64,000 nucleotides of DNA from Priestia koreensis (lineage in GTDB: Bacteria; Bacillota; Bacilli; Bacillales; Bacillaceae_H), in the NCBI RefSeq assembly GCF_001274935.1, contig NZ_LILC01000023.1, forward strand, positions 1 to 64,000, written 5' to 3'. Under the pieces are notes generated by a model that saw only the letters and a list, made by a program, of their open reading frames with translations, did not search any database and was not told the DNA's origin. Below are positions 1 to 7,119 of this stretch, piece by piece (positions within the stretch are counted from its first letter, which is position 1; every line of letters begins with the position of its first letter). The position numbers were made by a program, and so were the translations under genes.

Positions 1-101
1 TCTTTTTGATAGTGCATTTCTACAAACTGCATTTCATTTGTATATCTGCAAAAAGGATTTTCTTCCAAAGGTTCCCATATAACCAATCTTTCATTATCCA
101 T
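1..101 (-). CDS. Hypothetical protein, N-terminal fragment cut by window edge
   Basis: An ATG at 101 follows a strong ribosome binding site (GGGAGG) placed just after the stop of the gene at 121-657. It opens a frame that reads MDNERLVIWEPL at its start and runs off the left edge, so only 33 residues are visible. No family is recognised. The 19-bp spacing to the upstream secreted-protein gene says the two are co-transcribed. A cytosolic partner, for instance an immunity or adaptor protein for the secreted product, is one possible role, but this is inference only. Confidence 0.6.
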   Translation of the reverse strand, partial: MDNERLVIWEPLEENPFCRYTNEMQFVEMHYQK

Positions 102-120
102 CTTACATCCTCCCTTTAGA

Positions 121-657
121 TTAATCTCCCAAAAATCTTACTTTGTCTTTTAAGAATGAAATGGTAGGTCTGTTATTGCCATCCGTTTCACTGGAGCTTC
201 TATATAACCTTACATCCCCACTAGGGGTTTTTTTTACGTACGTTACCTTTGTGCCATTTACGTATTGTGTAACTTCACCTCCACCGCCTATTTTACCAAA
301 CTCTATGTGTGCACTAGCTTCGTTACCTCTGTTTGTATATTGCTTTATTCCTCCAGAACTTTTCCCGGTAAAGGTGGACCGTGAAAGCAAACTTCCCCAA
401 TCTGTTTTTTCCTGTGCTGGTTTGATACCTTGAATTGAGATTTGACTTTCATTATTCTCCTCTTCAAAGCTAGTTATTAAATCTTTATACTCTTCATCAG
501 AAAGATAAATAATGTGATCAGGAACAATTACGCTGCTAGAAGACGAACTTGCACTAGCAAAAGTAGTACTTGTTGGAAATAAAATAACAGTAGACATTAA
601 ACCTAATATAACAGAGTATAACCAAAAACCTTTAAACTTTTTTAATATTCCACTCAT
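121..657 (-). CDS. Secreted hypothetical protein with signal peptide
   Basis: This is a 178-residue protein with a ribosome binding site (AAGGGAGTG) 6 bases before its ATG. Residues 1-36 look like a signal peptide: basic MSGILKKFK, a hydrophobic stretch, then a Ser-rich segment after a likely Ala-Ser-Ala cleavage region. The mature part has an acidic stretch (about 50-70) followed by a Gly/Thr-rich, probably beta-strand C-terminal half (about 100-178) ending in KVRFLGD. I do not recognise the family. It is the first gene of an apparent two-gene unit with the partial gene at the left edge. A small exported effector with a cytosolic partner is possible but unproven. Confidence 0.7.
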   Translation of the reverse strand: MSGILKKFKGFWLYSVILGLMSTVILFPTSTTFASASSSSSSVIVPDHIIYLSDEEYKDLITSFEEENNESQISIQGIKPAQEKTDWGSLLSRSTFTGKSSGGIKQYTNRGNEASAHIEFGKIGGGGEVTQYVNGTKVTYVKKTPSGDVRLYRSSSETDGNNRPTISFLKDKVRFLGD

Positions 658-806
658 AAAATCACTCCCTTTGGTTTATTTTAACATATTTTGTAATAAT
701 CTACAGTTAAGAACAAACCTTTCAAAAGCGTTTTTTAACAAGACATTACCTATTTAATCAAATAAAAAACAGGAATTAAGAATAAACTTAACCCCCGCTT
801 AGATTA

Positions 807-1439
807 TTATTTTACCTCTACAAACTTACCAAAGAATTTTTTACGGTTAGCGTCATCATAAACAATAGGGTCATTAAAGTCCTTATTCCATGAACCGTCA
901 GCACCTGGGGTTAGTTCCTCAACCTTAAACCCTAAATATTCGTTAACTTCTTTACGTTCTAAATCTATTGAGTAAGTTTTTCCACCATAAGGCAATGCCA
1001 TTGAAGTAGCTGTTAATTCAGGGAACTGACGTAATAACCTGGTGTTTTCACTTACTAAAATCTTTTCAATAGCATCACCAGTTTCAAAATAACCTTTATA
1101 GTCTGTTTCTGTTAAATTACTGTTTGGGTTAGCTTGTTTATATTCTTCAAAAGAACCGTAATATTCCACAAGCCCTTTATTGTCAGTGACAGAAATATTC
1201 TTTATAAAAGTTCCACCAGTGATATTACTAGCATAGGATTTAAATGCCTCTTGATCTACAGCTTTAAGTTCTTCTTTCTTTTCCTCTTTTGGCTGCTCTT
1301 CCTTCACGTCTGTTGTTGCCTTTTCTGTCGTTTCTTCTTCACCTCCACCTCCAACTATAGGAAATAAGACAATAGCAGCTATAACCCAGACCCACCATTT
1401 TTTATAGAACGGTTTATTAACATTTTCTTTCTTAGCCAT
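807..1439 (-). CDS. Membrane-anchored hypothetical protein
   Basis: This 210-residue protein starts at an ATG after AAGGGGG. Residues 1-13 are basic, 14-30 form one transmembrane segment (KKWWVWVIAAIVLFPIVGG), 31-58 are a Glu/Lys/Thr-rich low-complexity linker, and about 60-210 form a globular extracellular domain. That domain contains the words TGGTFIKNISVTDNKG and TDYKGYFETGDAIEK. The layout (N-terminal anchor, charged stalk, exported domain) is common in Bacillus chromosomal islands and plasmids, but the function is unknown. The flanking DNA on both sides is AT-rich and poor in genes, which fits accessory DNA. Confidence 0.7.
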   Translation of the reverse strand: MAKKENVNKPFYKKWWVWVIAAIVLFPIVGGGGEEETTEKATTDVKEEQPKEEKKEELKAVDQEAFKSYASNITGGTFIKNISVTDNKGLVEYYGSFEEYKQANPNSNLTETDYKGYFETGDAIEKILVSENTRLLRQFPELTATSMALPYGGKTYSIDLERKEVNEYLGFKVEELTPGADGSWNKDFNDPIVYDDANRKKFFGKFVEVK

Positions 1440-1531
1440 TATGTAATGCCCCCTTAAGTTATCTACTAATCTGTTACCATATATACAAATATCGTCATGT
1501 GGTTAACAACTTTAATAAAACCTTGAAAATT

Positions 1532-1553
1532 AAGGGTTTAATGGCCTTATTAA
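1532..1553 (+). other. Candidate tracrRNA-like anti-repeat
   Basis: This 22-nt stretch matches the reverse complement of the nearby 36-nt CRISPR-like repeat at 17 of 22 positions. The matches include the unbroken words TTTAATGG and TTAT, separated by a 2x2 mismatch. In a predicted duplex with the 5' part of the repeat, this gives an internal bulge at about repeat positions 8-9. That is where, from memory, the GeoCas9 crRNA:tracrRNA duplex is also bulged. It lies upstream of the array on the same strand, and a strong hairpin follows at 1625-1668. No canonical nexus hairpin is evident, so this is a tentative call. Confidence 0.28.
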
Positions 1554-1624
1554 GCACAAATTTTAATAATTACTATAGGTCGGTATTAATCCTCTAGTAT
1601 TATCAAGGGTTTACAGCAGTTAAT

Positions 1625-1668
1625 AATCACAAGTAAAGTCACATGGGGCTGTGACTTCACTTGTGATT
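1625..1668. terminator. Long inverted repeat, probable terminator
   Basis: The arms AATCACAAGT-AAGTCACA and TGTGACTT-ACTTGTGATT pair over about 18 bp with one bulged base per arm and a short GGGGC-containing loop. TTTTAT follows on the plus strand. No annotated gene feeds into it, so it either ends a non-coding transcript starting upstream (see 1532-1553) or is a stand-alone palindrome. Confidence 0.6.
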
Positions 1669-1676
1669 TTATAATA

Positions 1677-1844
1677 CCTATTTCTGCTGACTAATAATAG
1701 CTGTATTATGATATAATTGGCGAAATCACCAAGTGAAATTCCGTCATAATTCCATTAAAGCCATTGCTGTATTATGATTATACACGCGATTTTGTCGCGT
1801 GTCCGACGGTCATAGTTCCATTAAAGCCATTGCTGTATTATGAT
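1677..1844 (+). CRISPR. Minimal CRISPR-like array, type II-C-like repeat, two spacers
   Basis: Two 36-nt repeats at 1743-1778 and 1809-1844 differ at one position. A degenerate copy at 1677-1712 shares the last 13 nt (GCTGTATTATGAT). The period is exactly 66 nt, giving two unrelated 30-nt spacers (1713-1742 and 1779-1808). The repeat begins GTCATAATTCC (GTCATAGTTCC in the last copy) and ends in ATTATGAT, so its ends are inverted-complementary, a hallmark of type II-C repeats. From memory it resembles the Geobacillus Cas9 repeat in its first 11 nt and its GCTGT word. The final TATGAT could act as a -10 element, as in Neisseria-type repeats. Spacer 2 contains an 8-bp palindrome. No cas gene lies in the window. 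Confidence 0.6.
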
Positions 1845-1853
1845 AGATAGCCC

Positions 1854-1889
1854 AAAAAGCCTTTAACGACAGTGTCGGAAGGCTTTTTT
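1854..1889. terminator. Intrinsic terminator downstream of the CRISPR-like array
   Basis: AAAAAGCCTT and AAGGCTTTTTT form the outer stem, CGACA/TGTCG forms an inner stem, and a T run follows on the plus strand. It begins 10 nt after the last repeat and could end an array transcript. Confidence 0.65.
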
Positions 1890-2070
1890 AGTTTTTAAAA
1901 AATAAGTTTCAAAAGCTCAATTAAAGAGTTTTTACGTCCTTTTTTTGAAATTCTACAATGTTTTTTCTTGGTATCCTTAGTATAACAATCGTTAGTTCAA
2001 TTTATACATAAAGTTATTTAGTATATCCATCTAACGAATAAAATAATCGTTGTGTTAGTCTTGCGTTCAC

Positions 2071-2113
2071 TATTAATAGAAAAAATTCATTCTAATGAAT
2101 CTTTCTATTAATA
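2071..2113 (-). terminator. Terminator-like hairpin after the small TadE/DUF4320-like gene
   Basis: TATTAATAGAAA...ATTCAT pairs with ATGAATCTTTCTATTAATA around a 4-nt loop, giving a long A/T-rich stem 20 bp past the stop codon of the minus-strand gene at 2133. Confidence 0.45.
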
Positions 2114-2132
2114 TTAGGCACTAGTTTTCCAT

Positions 2133-2519
2133 CTACCTATACAGAACTTGCCCTAATCCAGATCCCACTGCTTTCACAGGTACATCCTTATGTCCTACAC
2201 CCGTCCCTAACAGATTAAAGACACGATATTCATACTTACCTCGTACTTCAATTTCAAACGTTTGGTCCATGTTCACCGCATTCGCTGGGTGGATCACTTC
2301 CCAATCAGTAGAAGACATGTTGAACTCTTTCATTCGCTTTTCAACCTTTACTTGCACTTCGCTTGTATATCCTCCGTATTTAGCCGTTTGCTGGATCGCA
2401 TATTCTTTCAGCTCATTGGCTTGGACAGCGCGTGTCGCATGAGCGGCAAACTCGGGGCTAAACATGGCAAGTGCCCATAAAAAGATGGCAAAAATCGCTA
2501 CACTTACACCTTCAGACAT
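2133..2519 (-). CDS. Small pilin-like or DUF4320-like membrane protein
   Basis: The chosen ATG at 2519 follows GAGGGAGG. A longer reading to 2597 has no ribosome binding site. The 128-residue product has a short N-terminus (MSEGVS), one hydrophobic segment (about 7-25), then an amphipathic/globular part with the words EVQVKVEKRMKEFNMSSTDWEVI and a C-terminal VPVKAVGSGLGQ. This organisation resembles DUF4320 or TadE-type pseudopilin-like proteins encoded near Tad-like secretion or conjugation loci in Firmicutes. No such machinery is nearby, so the match is weak and the gene may be an island remnant. Confidence 0.6.
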   Translation of the reverse strand: MSEGVSVAIFAIFLWALAMFSPEFAAHATRAVQANELKEYAIQQTAKYGGYTSEVQVKVEKRMKEFNMSSTDWEVIHPANAVNMDQTFEIEVRGKYEYRVFNLLGTGVGHKDVPVKAVGSGLGQVLYR

Positions 2520-2710
2520 TTTCCTACCTCCCTCTTTCCGTTTACTTCTATTAAGGCTAACAGAAAGGCTTCTACCAAAGATTGATTGGTTCACCAAAAT
2601 ACGTACCCACGACTACAAGCTACTTTTTTATGCAATTACGCATTTAAAGATAGTTAAAGTTTTATGGTAAAATATAGGTTAGATAGCTACATAGGGAGTG
2701 GGAACAGACT

Positions 2711-3247
2711 GTGATATTGTTTCAAAATCAGGGTTTAACAGTGAGAACATTAGAAGATAAAGACGATATTCTGTTAGCAAAATGGCTATCGGATCCATCG
2801 GTTCTTGAGTTCTATGAAGGCAGAGACAATCCATTTGACTTAAACAAAGTCAGAAAGGTTTTTTATGATGAAAATGATGAAGAAGTTAAATGCATTGTAG
2901 AGTATAAAGGCAATGAGATTGGCTATATTCAATACTATCCGTTAGAGGCTGAAGAGAAAAAAGAGTATGGGTATTGCGGTCAAAATGTTTACGGCACAGA
3001 TCAATTTATCGGAGAAACAACCTACTGGAACAAAGGAATGGGCACATTACTTGTTACGTCAATGATTGAGTTTTTGCTCGTCCAACAAAAAGCAGACCGA
3101 ATTGTGATGGACCCGCAAACAAGAAACGAAAGAGCCATTCACTGTTATGAGAAATGTGGTTTTAAAAAAGTAAGGCTGCTGCCCAAGCAAGAACTTCACG
3201 AGGGCATCTATCAAGATTGCTGGCTGATGGAGTATCATGAAGAATAA
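2711..3247 (+). CDS. GNAT acetyltransferase, aminoglycoside 6'-N-acetyltransferase-like
   Basis: This 178-residue single-domain GNAT protein starts at a GTG preceded by GGGAGTGGG. The acetyl-CoA binding motif is visible as NKGMGTLLVTSMIEFL (about residues 101-117). Downstream, VMDPQTRNERAIHCYEKCGFKKV (about 131-153) matches the DP-x-x-x-N-x-R-A-I-x-C-Y-x-K-x-G-F signature seen in AAC(6')-type enzymes, as does DQFIGE before motif A. The family transfers acetyl groups from acetyl-CoA to primary amines. Chromosomal Bacillus members are often annotated as AAC(6')-like, but the real substrate here cannot be told. It is monocistronic with its own terminator. Confidence 0.8.
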   Translation: MILFQNQGLTVRTLEDKDDILLAKWLSDPSVLEFYEGRDNPFDLNKVRKVFYDENDEEVKCIVEYKGNEIGYIQYYPLEAEEKKEYGYCGQNVYGTDQFIGETTYWNKGMGTLLVTSMIEFLLVQQKADRIVMDPQTRNERAIHCYEKCGFKKVRLLPKQELHEGIYQDCWLMEYHEE

Positions 3248-3284
3248 ATGATCTTTCAACTAAAACAGCTTTAATAAAAACGAC

Positions 3285-3322
3285 AAAGAACCTTCATCAA
3301 CGATACTGATGAGGGTCCTTTT
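3285..3322 (+). terminator. Intrinsic terminator after the GNAT gene
   Basis: The AAAGAACCTTCATCA and TGATGAGGGTCCTTTT arms, with a 7-nt loop and a T-rich tail, end the plus-strand acetyltransferase transcript. Confidence 0.7.
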
Positions 3323-3482
3323 CTCTTTTTATTGGCCCTTTATAAGCAAGGCTCCATTCAATACAGTGGTCAATAATTCTATCATATAAGGTAGGGTATA
3401 AATCTCTTTAAGATGAAAATTAGTCAACTAAAAAAGGATAATCAGCCCCGTTTCACGCTAACTATCCTTCTCATTACCTTTC

Positions 3483-3836
3483 CTACTTCATCCCAATCCA
3501 CATTCCAATAAAAGCAAGTAAAAGACCACCGATGTAGCTACTGCCCAAATACCAGTACGAAACGGTTGCTTTCTTTTGGCCGTGAAGCTGGATATTTTCT
3601 AATTTAAATGTCGAAAACGTCGTGAATGCTCCCATAAATCCAATGCCTAAAAAAGAGTATGTGCCAGATGAAACGCCGATACCCATGATTAAGCCAAGTA
3701 AAAACGATCCAAGCAGGTTGACGAACAGCGTTCCGTATGGAAATCCTACACGTGACTTTTTATTAAACCATCCGCTAAGTAGAAAGCGACAAATCGCTCC
3801 TAAAAATCCACCGATTCCAATCCATACAACCGTCAT
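3483..3836 (-). CDS. crcB: Fluoride channel FluC/CrcB, second subunit
   Basis: This 117-residue four-helix membrane protein shows the FluC family signatures GGFLGAICRFLLS (about 8-20), GTLFVNLLGSFLLG (about 36-49) and FMGAFTTFSTF (about 68-78). The last of these carries the conserved fluoride-pore Phe/Thr segment. FluC channels export toxic fluoride as dual-topology dimers. In Gram-positives with two neighbouring crcB genes the two products commonly form a heterodimer. The start overlaps the stop of the preceding crcB by 4 bp (ATGA), so the two are translationally coupled. Expression is predicted to be controlled by the fluoride riboswitch at 4263-4345. Confidence 0.93.
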   Translation of the reverse strand: MTVVWIGIGGFLGAICRFLLSGWFNKKSRVGFPYGTLFVNLLGSFLLGLIMGIGVSSGTYSFLGIGFMGAFTTFSTFKLENIQLHGQKKATVSYWYLGSSYIGGLLLAFIGMWIGMK

Positions 3837-4234
3837 GAAGGAAGACCTCCCTTCATTTTACCCGCTGATTGACTACCAAGCTTGCAGCCAGCCCATGACA
3901 TAAGCAAACCGCCGATCGCACTTACTAATACGTACAAAAGAGCAAACCCCCACAGCTGAGCTTTCATAAGCGTAACGGTTTCAACGCTGAACGTCGAAAA
4001 AGTTGTAAATGAACCTACAATTCCTGTTCCAATTCCAGTCGCAACCGCCGGGTGAAGAACGTTTCGCTTAATAATGCGGTATGTAAACCAACCTAAAAAG
4101 AAGCTGCCAATCAAATTGATTAGCAATGTCCCAAGTGGAAATTCGCTTCCCCACCATGTATGTGTAAAAACCCCCGTATAATAGCGAAGCAAGCTCCCGA
4201 TAATGCCGCCAATTCCAACGAATAAAACCTTCAT
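3833..4234 (-). CDS. crcB: Fluoride channel FluC/CrcB, first subunit
   Basis: This 133-residue FluC/CrcB protein has GIGGIIGSLLRYYTG at its N-terminus, GTLLINLIGSFFLGW (about 35-49) and GIVGSFTTFSTFSVETV (about 73-89). It has four predicted membrane helices and a short basic tail (KMKGGLPS). It is first of the two tandem channel genes and lies directly downstream of a fluoride riboswitch. Together the pair should form the channel that exports cytosolic fluoride when the riboswitch is ligand-bound. The short second gene probably arose by duplication, and the two proteins are clearly diverged from each other. Confidence 0.94.
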   Translation of the reverse strand: MKVLFVGIGGIIGSLLRYYTGVFTHTWWGSEFPLGTLLINLIGSFFLGWFTYRIIKRNVLHPAVATGIGTGIVGSFTTFSTFSVETVTLMKAQLWGFALLYVLVSAIGGLLMSWAGCKLGSQSAGKMKGGLPS

Positions 4235-4262
4235 GTTGTGTCACCTCTTCCTTTACTATAGA

Positions 4263-4345
4263 CAAAAAAACAGACTCCTACCCATTGCATAGAATGAGTA
4301 GGAGTCATCAGCCCGAAGGCACTTATAGCGAACTCCATCGCTGTA
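4263..4345 (-). promoter_or_regulatory. Fluoride riboswitch (crcB motif) with transcription terminator
   Basis: Read on the minus strand, 4345-4300 gives GCGATGGAGTTCGCTATAAG, then a short CTTCGG hairpin and GCTGATGACTCC. These are the conserved core elements of the crcB-motif aptamer (GAUGG..UUCGC and GCUGAUGACUCC). The last element is also the left arm of a terminator stem (GACTCCTA/TAGGAGTC, 4273-4306) followed by a run of T. Ligand binding and terminator formation are thus mutually exclusive. The switch ends about 28 nt before the first crcB start codon and predicts activation of both crcB genes by fluoride. Confidence 0.93.
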
Positions 4346-4500
4346 TGTATTCGTCTAACTTTTATTTTACATGATTTTGTTTCAATATCAAGAAGGAGTT
4401 TTGATGATTATATCGTTTGAAGATCGTTTTCAATCCTAGCTTTACTTTCTTGATCTACTACAAGATCGACATATGCTTCCGCTGATAGGAGTGGCTACTA

Positions 4501-5331
4501 TTATCGAACTTTTGTCATTTTATACAATTCTTCGTACACAACCATTTTCTTATTTTGGTATCCAATGCTTTTGATTAGCCCAATTCCAGGATAATAATAA
4601 GAGTAGTTTCCAAATGAATCTTTAATTTCTATCGCATTTCGGAATGTTCCTGCTTTTGTAGTCACCGTTTTAGACAATGATGTGACTCGGTAGTACATTA
4701 GTTTATCAGAGCCCATCTCAACGTAATCGGACCAGCTTTTGTTTAAATACAGCGGCATTTTGATCCACGAACCCACATCAGACTCATAGATTCCATAAAC
4801 AAATTCAGATTTACTCTCAAAGTAACACCAGGTTTCCCTATTTCCTGTTCGTGAATCATAGCTATCCCACAAGTCATAACCATTTTCGCGTCCGATAAAC
4901 TTGGACGTATACAGTCCATACCCAGGATAAGAAAATTGGTATTCATATTTCGTGCTCGGCTTTAAGCCACTTGTAATAACTCTTGAGTCTGCTTTAATTT
5001 GGTCTATTTTTGACTTTGTTAGGACTTCATATTTTAATGAACCCGACTTTACCGCATATGTTTTTCGAGTTAATTCGTAGTGCTGAGGCTTTAAAGCATA
5101 GACGCCCCACTCCTCACCCTTCTTCATTTTCCCAACAGACACTAACTTTCCTTTTGTATTTTTTTCATATCTCGTCGTATCCTTCGTAACCGTGACCTTG
5201 CCGATCATGCCACTCTTGTACTCTAACTTCCCCCACATAACCTTGCTTGCAGCCTGAGATGCTGTGATACCCGCTGTACTTAGTGCGATAACGAATGCAA
5301 AGCAGCACAACCATTTTAAAACTCTGTTCAT
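4501..5331 (-). CDS. Secreted hypothetical protein
   Basis: This 276-residue protein is preceded by GAGGGG. Residues 1-27 form a classical signal peptide (MNRVLKWLCCFAFVIALS, cleavage near ASQAASK). The mature N-terminus (about 28-105) has the spacing of a bacterial SH3-like fold (GKVTVTKDTTRYEK, KMKKGEEWGVYAL), a common wall-binding element. The C-terminal part (about 120-270) is Tyr/Ser-rich and ends with a YYYPGIGLIKSIGYQ word. It belongs to a family of exported Bacillus proteins of unknown role. The gene stands alone between the fluoride riboswitch and the MurJ-like gene. Confidence 0.75.
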   Translation of the reverse strand: MNRVLKWLCCFAFVIALSTAGITASQAASKVMWGKLEYKSGMIGKVTVTKDTTRYEKNTKGKLVSVGKMKKGEEWGVYALKPQHYELTRKTYAVKSGSLKYEVLTKSKIDQIKADSRVITSGLKPSTKYEYQFSYPGYGLYTSKFIGRENGYDLWDSYDSRTGNRETWCYFESKSEFVYGIYESDVGSWIKMPLYLNKSWSDYVEMGSDKLMYYRVTSLSKTVTTKAGTFRNAIEIKDSFGNYSYYYPGIGLIKSIGYQNKKMVVYEELYKMTKVR

Positions 5332-5409
5332 ATGACCCCTCTTTTTCTATTTTTTAACAGCAACTACCATTGTATATGATTATTCCAAATTTATACAGTG
5401 TTTTTTTGC

Positions 5410-5441
5410 AAAAAAAAGATGACTCTCATAGGAGTCATCTT
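5410..5441 (-). terminator. Intrinsic terminator of the MurJ-like gene
   Basis: On the minus strand, AAGATGACTC and GAGTCATCTT pair around a 6-nt loop and are followed by eight T residues, 12 bp after the stop codon. Confidence 0.85.
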
Positions 5442-5452
5442 GTAGATCATTT

Positions 5453-6970
5453 TTACTTCTTTCTTCTCTTCGATAATCCAACCAAACGATGAAACGCCGT
5501 TGGATTAATAAGTTTTAGTGCGACCGCGTAGACGATTACGCCGACTAGGCCAAGGATACATAGTTGAATAAGTGAATATAAGTTGCCGATCGGAAGCAGA
5601 TATTTAACGGCTGCGACGGCTAGCCCCATGATCGCACCAGGAATCAGAACCTTAGGTATCATGCGCATGAATCGCTTGAATTCGTCTTTTCCTAAATCTT
5701 TGTACACGACAATCATTGAAACGACAAAGAAGTAGACGGATACTGCTGAAGCTGCAAATGCTAATGCGAGATATCCGAAGCGATCAACAAGCAGCCAGTT
5801 CAGTACTAAGTTTAGCACAATCGTTGTGACGCTGATTCGGAATACGGTTGATGTTTTTCCTTTGGCATACATTGATTTTGATAAAATCAGCTGCATTCCT
5901 TGGAAGAAGATCGTTGGCGTATACCAAATGAGTGCCATATACGTACCGTGCGTATTTTCTGCTGTAAACTTTCCGCGCTCGTAGATAAAAGAAATAACGG
6001 AATCCCCCGCTAGGATAAGTCCAATTGAAATCGGTAATAGCGCGACTGTTGACATTTCCATACCACGATAGAACGTATCACCAAATGCTTTTTTGTCCTG
6101 CGTTTGCTCAGACATCAGCGTAAAGATCATCGCCACAATGGTGGTCGAATAAATAGCCGTTGGAATACTTACGATCATGGATGCGTTATTTAAGTACGTA
6201 ACCGCTGCATCAAACGTACCTGCTGCAAACGACTTGTTCACTAAAAAGTTTACTTGTCCAACTGCCGAGTTTAGAAGTGATGGAATTAGTAGTAAAACAA
6301 ACGCTTTTTTAAACTCCTTATCCATATTAAACTCTAGCTTCCATTTGTAATCGGATTTTACGAGATAGAGGAATTGAATTACAACACCAATCAATGTTCC
6401 AATTACAAAACCGTATGCAACGGCATCAATGCCCCACGTATGGCTGAATAAAATTGCAAATACGATCGCCATAAAGGTTGCAATTAATTTAGAAGACTGC
6501 GACGGAACGAAAATGCGACGTGACTGCAAATAGGAATCCAACAGGACGCTTAGCACAATCGGAATCATAAAGATAAAGAAAATTTGCGTTACGTGTACAG
6601 CGACTGGTTCAACGGTTTTTGACATACCAGGAAAAATAATTGGCACGAACCATTTTGCATACAACCAGCCTAGAACGCTGATCACACCGAAGATGACAAT
6701 CGTAATGTTCAAAAGACTATTTGCATTGCGATCTGATACGTCTTCTCCCTGCTTTCGTCTTTGTACATACATCGGTAAAAACACATTGTTAAAACCGGTA
6801 GAGAACATTGCAGTTGCTAATGTAATAAATGAGAACGCCAAGTAATAAGCGGTCGTATCTGCTGATGCTCCAAACTCTTTTGCGACGATGGATTCTCGAG
6901 CAAGACCTGACACTTTTAGCACTAAAGCGAGAAGAATGGACCAAATGGCCGTTGCTTTAAATTTTTTCAT
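5453..6970 (-). CDS. MurJ/MviN-family lipid flippase (MOP superfamily)
   Basis: I chose the ATG at 6970 (MKKFKATAIWS) because AAAGGTG precedes it; a longer reading has no ribosome binding site. The 505-residue product is hydrophobic throughout, with about 14 predicted helices. It carries MviN-like words: LARESIVAKEFGAS near the N-terminus, GFNNVFLPMYVQRRK, and FIYERGKFT in the second half. The family flips lipid-linked precursors such as lipid II or polysaccharide units across the membrane. Bacillus usually carries more than one member, so this may serve a secondary envelope polymer. It is monocistronic, and no glycosyltransferase lies alongside to indicate the substrate. Confidence 0.85.
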   Translation of the reverse strand: MKKFKATAIWSILLALVLKVSGLARESIVAKEFGASADTTAYYLAFSFITLATAMFSTGFNNVFLPMYVQRRKQGEDVSDRNANSLLNITIVIFGVISVLGWLYAKWFVPIIFPGMSKTVEPVAVHVTQIFFIFMIPIVLSVLLDSYLQSRRIFVPSQSSKLIATFMAIVFAILFSHTWGIDAVAYGFVIGTLIGVVIQFLYLVKSDYKWKLEFNMDKEFKKAFVLLLIPSLLNSAVGQVNFLVNKSFAAGTFDAAVTYLNNASMIVSIPTAIYSTTIVAMIFTLMSEQTQDKKAFGDTFYRGMEMSTVALLPISIGLILAGDSVISFIYERGKFTAENTHGTYMALIWYTPTIFFQGMQLILSKSMYAKGKTSTVFRISVTTIVLNLVLNWLLVDRFGYLALAFAASAVSVYFFVVSMIVVYKDLGKDEFKRFMRMIPKVLIPGAIMGLAVAAVKYLLPIGNLYSLIQLCILGLVGVIVYAVALKLINPTAFHRLVGLSKRRKK

Positions 6971-7083
6971 ACCTACACCTTTTACGTAATATTTTATCGA
7001 ACGTACCTGTCTTATTATAAGGAAGTAAGGCGGTGCAGGCAATTAAAATGTGAAAATTCTACTGTGAGAAAGCCTGTTACATA

Positions 7084-7116
7084 GAAAATCCCTTCACGTC
7101 GTGCGAAGGGATTTTC
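7084..7116 (-). terminator. Intrinsic terminator of the aldo/keto reductase gene
   Basis: GAAAATCCCTTC and GAAGGGATTTTC form a perfect 12-bp stem around a short loop, directly after the stop codon of the minus-strand gene. Confidence 0.8.
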
Positions 7117-7119
7117 TCC

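Noticed and set aside
143-433. Plus-strand 96-codon frame opposite the secreted protein at 121-657
   Set aside because: It lacks a ribosome binding site and its frame is antisense to a gene with signal peptide and strong start.
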